DNA from: an uncultured Collinsella sp.
GTDB lineage: Bacteria > Actinomycetota > Coriobacteriia > Coriobacteriales > Coriobacteriaceae
Assembly (NCBI GenBank): GCA_900547805.1
Contig: URIE01000062.1
Location: 1-10,312 of the forward strand
DNA length: 10,312 nt
Direction of reading: 5' to 3'
Numbering within the stretch: the stretch's first letter is position 1; each line of letters opens with the position of its first letter. The position numbers and the translations under genes are program-made. Under the pieces are notes generated by a model. The model ran no database searches, was not told where the DNA came from, and saw only the letters and a list, made by a program, of their open reading frames with translations. This document shows, piece by piece, positions 5,253 through 10,312 of this stretch.

Positions 5253-6191
5253 ATGGCATCTCAAGTTGAGCTCACCCCATGCGGGGCCATGTTTGACATC
5301 TTTAAACGCGCGGCCCATCTGAGTCATATCGAGCTGTGCGGCTTGGTGCTCTCGTCCCGTCCGCTTGCCGACGGTCGCAGCCCTCAGAGCCGGGCCGCCG
5401 ATCGCTCCTGGGTCTCGCGCTTTATCGTTCGCGCGCCGGTCGGTACGCTTCAGCAGCGTTTCTTTGCCGATTACGGGACCTCGGCCGCGCGCATTATGTC
5501 GCAGCTGGCACTGCGCCAGCGCAATCCCATGGACTCCACGGCCGTGATCAATATGGTGTGCGGTCCCGCTGGTGAACCGATGGTGCGTGCGCTCGAGGAA
5601 TGTCACCAGGATACGAATCTCTATCGCAACGCGCTCGATCGTCTGTCCCAGGCGGGAGAGCTTATGCCTGCCGAGCGCGCCGAAGCCGTGCTGGTGCTGT
5701 TTGTCGCCGTGGGCTGCTCGGCAGATGTCAGGTCCTCGGTGACCTATGCTATCGACTATGCGCACGCGACCTGTGGCGGAGGCACGTCCACACCGCGTTC
5801 GCTTGGCATGTCGACGACCACGGGCGAACGCGAGCCCGCGCCGGCGCATCCGTTGGGCCTGCTGCGCGTGCAAAACGGCTTTGTGGTGAGTGCCCCGCGC
5901 TGGATTCAGCCGAGTGAGGAAGGTGTCGAGATCGGCGCGCTGGCAACGGGGGAGGGCGATATCACCGACGTCGGCGATGACGTCTCGGCTCGCCATGCCC
6001 ACATCTGGTGTGATGCTCAAAATACCTGGCACGTCGAGGACCTGTCGTCTACCAACGGGACCGTGGTGGTAAACGGGGTCACGAGCGTCTGCATCCAGGT
6101 CGAGCCCGGCCGCTCCGCCCAACTTAATCCCGGCGACGAGCTCAAGCTCGGCGAATCCACCACCTACGCCATCCTCTTCGGTGCCCTCTAG
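5253..6191 (+). CDS. FHA domain protein
   Basis: A 312-residue, probably soluble cytoplasmic protein. The C-terminal part (about residues 222-310) is a forkhead-associated domain, a phosphothreonine-peptide binder: VSARHAHIW at 244-252 carries the Ser and Arg/His positions that contact phosphate, and DLSSTNGTVVVNG at 263-275 is the family signature. The first strand is less typical, with IGALATGEGD in place of the usual Gly-Arg. Residues 1-190 form a mostly helical region I do not recognise, with several Cys; residues 175-200 look like a flexible linker. The gene starts 3 bases after the kinase stop. Known kinase-FHA pairs suggest it binds the autophosphorylated kinase or its products and passes the signal on. 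It is the last gene of the operon; a large inverted repeat starts 13 bases beyond its stop. Confidence 0.9.
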   Translation: MASQVELTPCGAMFDIFKRAAHLSHIELCGLVLSSRPLADGRSPQSRAADRSWVSRFIVRAPVGTLQQRFFADYGTSAARIMSQLALRQRNPMDSTAVINMVCGPAGEPMVRALEECHQDTNLYRNALDRLSQAGELMPAERAEAVLVLFVAVGCSADVRSSVTYAIDYAHATCGGGTSTPRSLGMSTTTGEREPAPAHPLGLLRVQNGFVVSAPRWIQPSEEGVEIGALATGEGDITDVGDDVSARHAHIWCDAQNTWHVEDLSSTNGTVVVNGVTSVCIQVEPGRSAQLNPGDELKLGESTTYAILFGAL

Positions 6192-6204
6192 CCAACCCTC
6201 AATA

Positions 6205-6271
6205 AGTTGCGGTGAAATACGGACTGTTTAAGGCTCTGAGCAGCAAAAACAGTCCCTATTTCACCGCAACT
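6205..6271. repeat. Near-perfect 67-base inverted repeat (dispersed palindromic element candidate)
   Basis: Bases 6205-6229 pair with 6247-6271: 15 perfect pairs, one C-C mismatch (6220/6256) and 9 perfect pairs, around a 17-base loop (6230-6246) which itself holds GCT/AGC complementarity. Neither side is followed by a T-run, so it is not a standard intrinsic terminator, though it could end or protect the FHA operon transcript. The near-perfect arms in a spacer suit a REP- or MITE-like repeat. No target-site duplication is obvious. Confidence 0.75.
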
Positions 6272-6382
6272 GCCGTATGGTTCCCGGGGGACATTTTGCT
6301 CGGCGCTGGGCATTCGATAGTCACCCGAGGTAAACCTTCACCCGTCCACCTATATTTGCCGAAATTACACTTGACGGCGGGG

Positions 6383-6388
6383 TACAAT
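6383..6388 (+). promoter_or_regulatory. Probable -10 box of the nifJ promoter
   Basis: TACAAT within GGGGTACAATAAA is the best -10 in the spacer. No well-placed -35 exists: TTGACG (6371-6376) is only 6 bases upstream and TTGCCG (6356-6361) is 21 bases upstream. Transcription would start near 6395, giving a leader of roughly 275 bases. Confidence 0.4.
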
Positions 6389-6394
6389 AAACCC

Positions 6395-6669
6395 GCATGC
6401 GGATTTCCGTTGCGGGCGCTTCCCATCGCCGGGGCGTGCCCGGGAGCATCCGGCATGCGGCCTTTGCGGCGCTCGGTCATGTGCAAGACGGGCGGTCGGG
6501 TCTGTGGGGAGCATCAGCTGCCCCTTGCCTCGGCATGTCTTCTCTCCACGCCATGTACCTGCTGCTGAGTCTGCCTGCCAGATGATTGGAAGCAACAACG
6601 AAAATCCCATCACGCCAACATCCCGGCGATCGCCGGGGCCTGTATACCTATATGAGAGGAGAGGGGTAT
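6395..6669 (+). promoter_or_regulatory. Long structured 5' leader of nifJ
   Basis: The leader assumes the start near 6395. Pairing visible by eye: CCCGCA (6392-6397) with TGCGGG (6411-6416) plus an inner 3-base stem; GGGGAGC (6506-6512) with GCT and CCCC (6517-6519, 6521-6524); the 16-base perfect palindrome at 6622-6637; and TATACC (6643-6648) with GGTATA (6665-6670) around the Shine-Dalgarno. GCATGCGG occurs twice (6395-6402, 6453-6460). A regulatory RNA is possible but matches no class I know. Confidence 0.4.
6622..6637. repeat. Perfect 16-base palindrome upstream of the nifJ start
   Basis: CCCGGCGATCGCCGGG is its own reverse complement. In RNA it would form a six-pair GC hairpin with a GAUC loop, ending 20 bases before the Shine-Dalgarno core; in DNA it could be a dimeric protein-binding site. 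Confidence 0.55.

Positions 6670-6670
<1 letters not shown>
6643..6670 (+). promoter_or_regulatory. Hairpin enclosing the nifJ ribosome binding site
   Basis: TATACC (6643-6648) can pair with GGTATA (6665-6670), whose last A is the first base of the ATG. The 16-base loop contains GAGAGGAGAGG (6654-6664), the Shine-Dalgarno, 8 bases from its GGAG core to the ATG. Two flanking G-U pairs can extend the stem over the rest of the start codon. Confidence 0.4.
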
Positions 6671-10209
<3,539 letters not shown>

Positions 10210-10260
10210 GTCTCCCACCGCAGGATCTGAGGGCTAACCTTCGCGGACGTCCTCGGACAT

Positions 10261-10303
10261 GAAAGAACCCCCGCTGCGCACTACGTGCGGCGGGGGTTCT
10301 TTC
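10261..10303 (+). terminator. Strong hairpin terminator after nifJ
   Basis: GAAAGAACCCCCGC (10261-10274) pairs perfectly with GCGGGGGTTCTTTC (10290-10303), and an inner stem CGCAC (10277-10281) pairs with GTGCG (10285-10289) around a 3-base loop. The T-rich right end and A-rich left end would let it work in both directions. It lies 51 bases after the nifJ stop. Confidence 0.85.
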
Positions 10304-10312
10304 GTCCTACGG

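Larger units (their letters stand above)
6192..6669. other. Intergenic spacer between the FHA gene and nifJ
   Basis: This 478-base gap contains the inverted repeat at 6205-6271, about 100 bases without visible features, a promoter-like element near 6383, and a long leader to nifJ. ORFs crossing it have no ribosome binding site. I looked for TPP and cobalamin riboswitch, T-box, 6S and signal recognition particle RNA signatures and did not find convincing matches. Confidence 0.6.

Noticed and set aside
4860..6122. A 420-codon minus-strand frame opposite the kinase and FHA genes
   Set aside because: It spans the junction of two well-supported plus-strand genes, has no ribosome binding site and shows no domain.
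6212..6568. Plus-strand frame of 118 codons in the nifJ upstream spacer
   Set aside because: It begins within the arm of the 67-base inverted repeat, lacks a ribosome binding site and has no protein-like pattern.
6550..6612. TPP riboswitch-like fragments (CTGAGT, CTGCC) before the TPP enzyme nifJ
   Set aside because: The conserved core segments and their order and pairing are missing; the resemblance is only to short strings.

Overview
The window looks like chromosomal DNA of a high-GC anaerobic actinobacterium, most likely of the Coriobacteriia and plausibly Collinsella. This is inferred from the GC-rich actinobacterial codon use, a dnaX / ybaB / recR cluster, an Actinobacteria-style serine/threonine kinase plus FHA pair, and a full-length single-chain pyruvate:ferredoxin oxidoreductase, which points to fermentative anaerobic metabolism. 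No taxonomic search was possible, so genus level is a guess.

Left part (1-2257): the 3' end of dnaX (DNA polymerase III tau/gamma subunit), then ybaB/ebfC and recR. In most bacteria these three replication and repair genes lie directly together. Here dnaX and ybaB are separated by a convergent minus-strand gene (512-985) for a small one-helix membrane protein with its own ribosome binding site and a TATAAT box. A 341-base AT-richer divergent spacer (986-1326) holds alternative inverted repeats and a strong leader hairpin ahead of ybaB.

Middle part (2258-6191): a spacer packed with inverted repeats leads into a tightly coupled three-gene operon. It encodes a membrane-anchored protein with a Ser/Gly-rich linker and a Cys-containing outer domain (2503-3408), a Ser/Thr protein kinase with four predicted C-terminal membrane helices (start codon overlapping the previous stop), and a protein with a C-terminal FHA phosphothreonine-binding domain (3 bases downstream). 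This reads as a membrane signalling module: exported partner, kinase, phosphopeptide reader. No phosphatase is present in the window and the input signal is unknown.

Right part (6192-10312): a 478-base spacer begins with a near-perfect 67-base inverted repeat, probably a dispersed palindromic element, followed by a promoter and a leader of about 275 bases. Then comes nifJ (pyruvate:ferredoxin oxidoreductase, 1179 residues, all expected cofactor residues present, strongly biased codons suggesting high expression). It ends at a strong hairpin terminator at 10261-10303.

The most interesting items are the kinase/FHA/anchored-protein operon with its terminator-like leader hairpin, the 67-base hairpin element, and the structured nifJ leader with a hairpin around the start codon. 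I did not see a clearly new defence or mobile system, CRISPR array, tRNA or rRNA.
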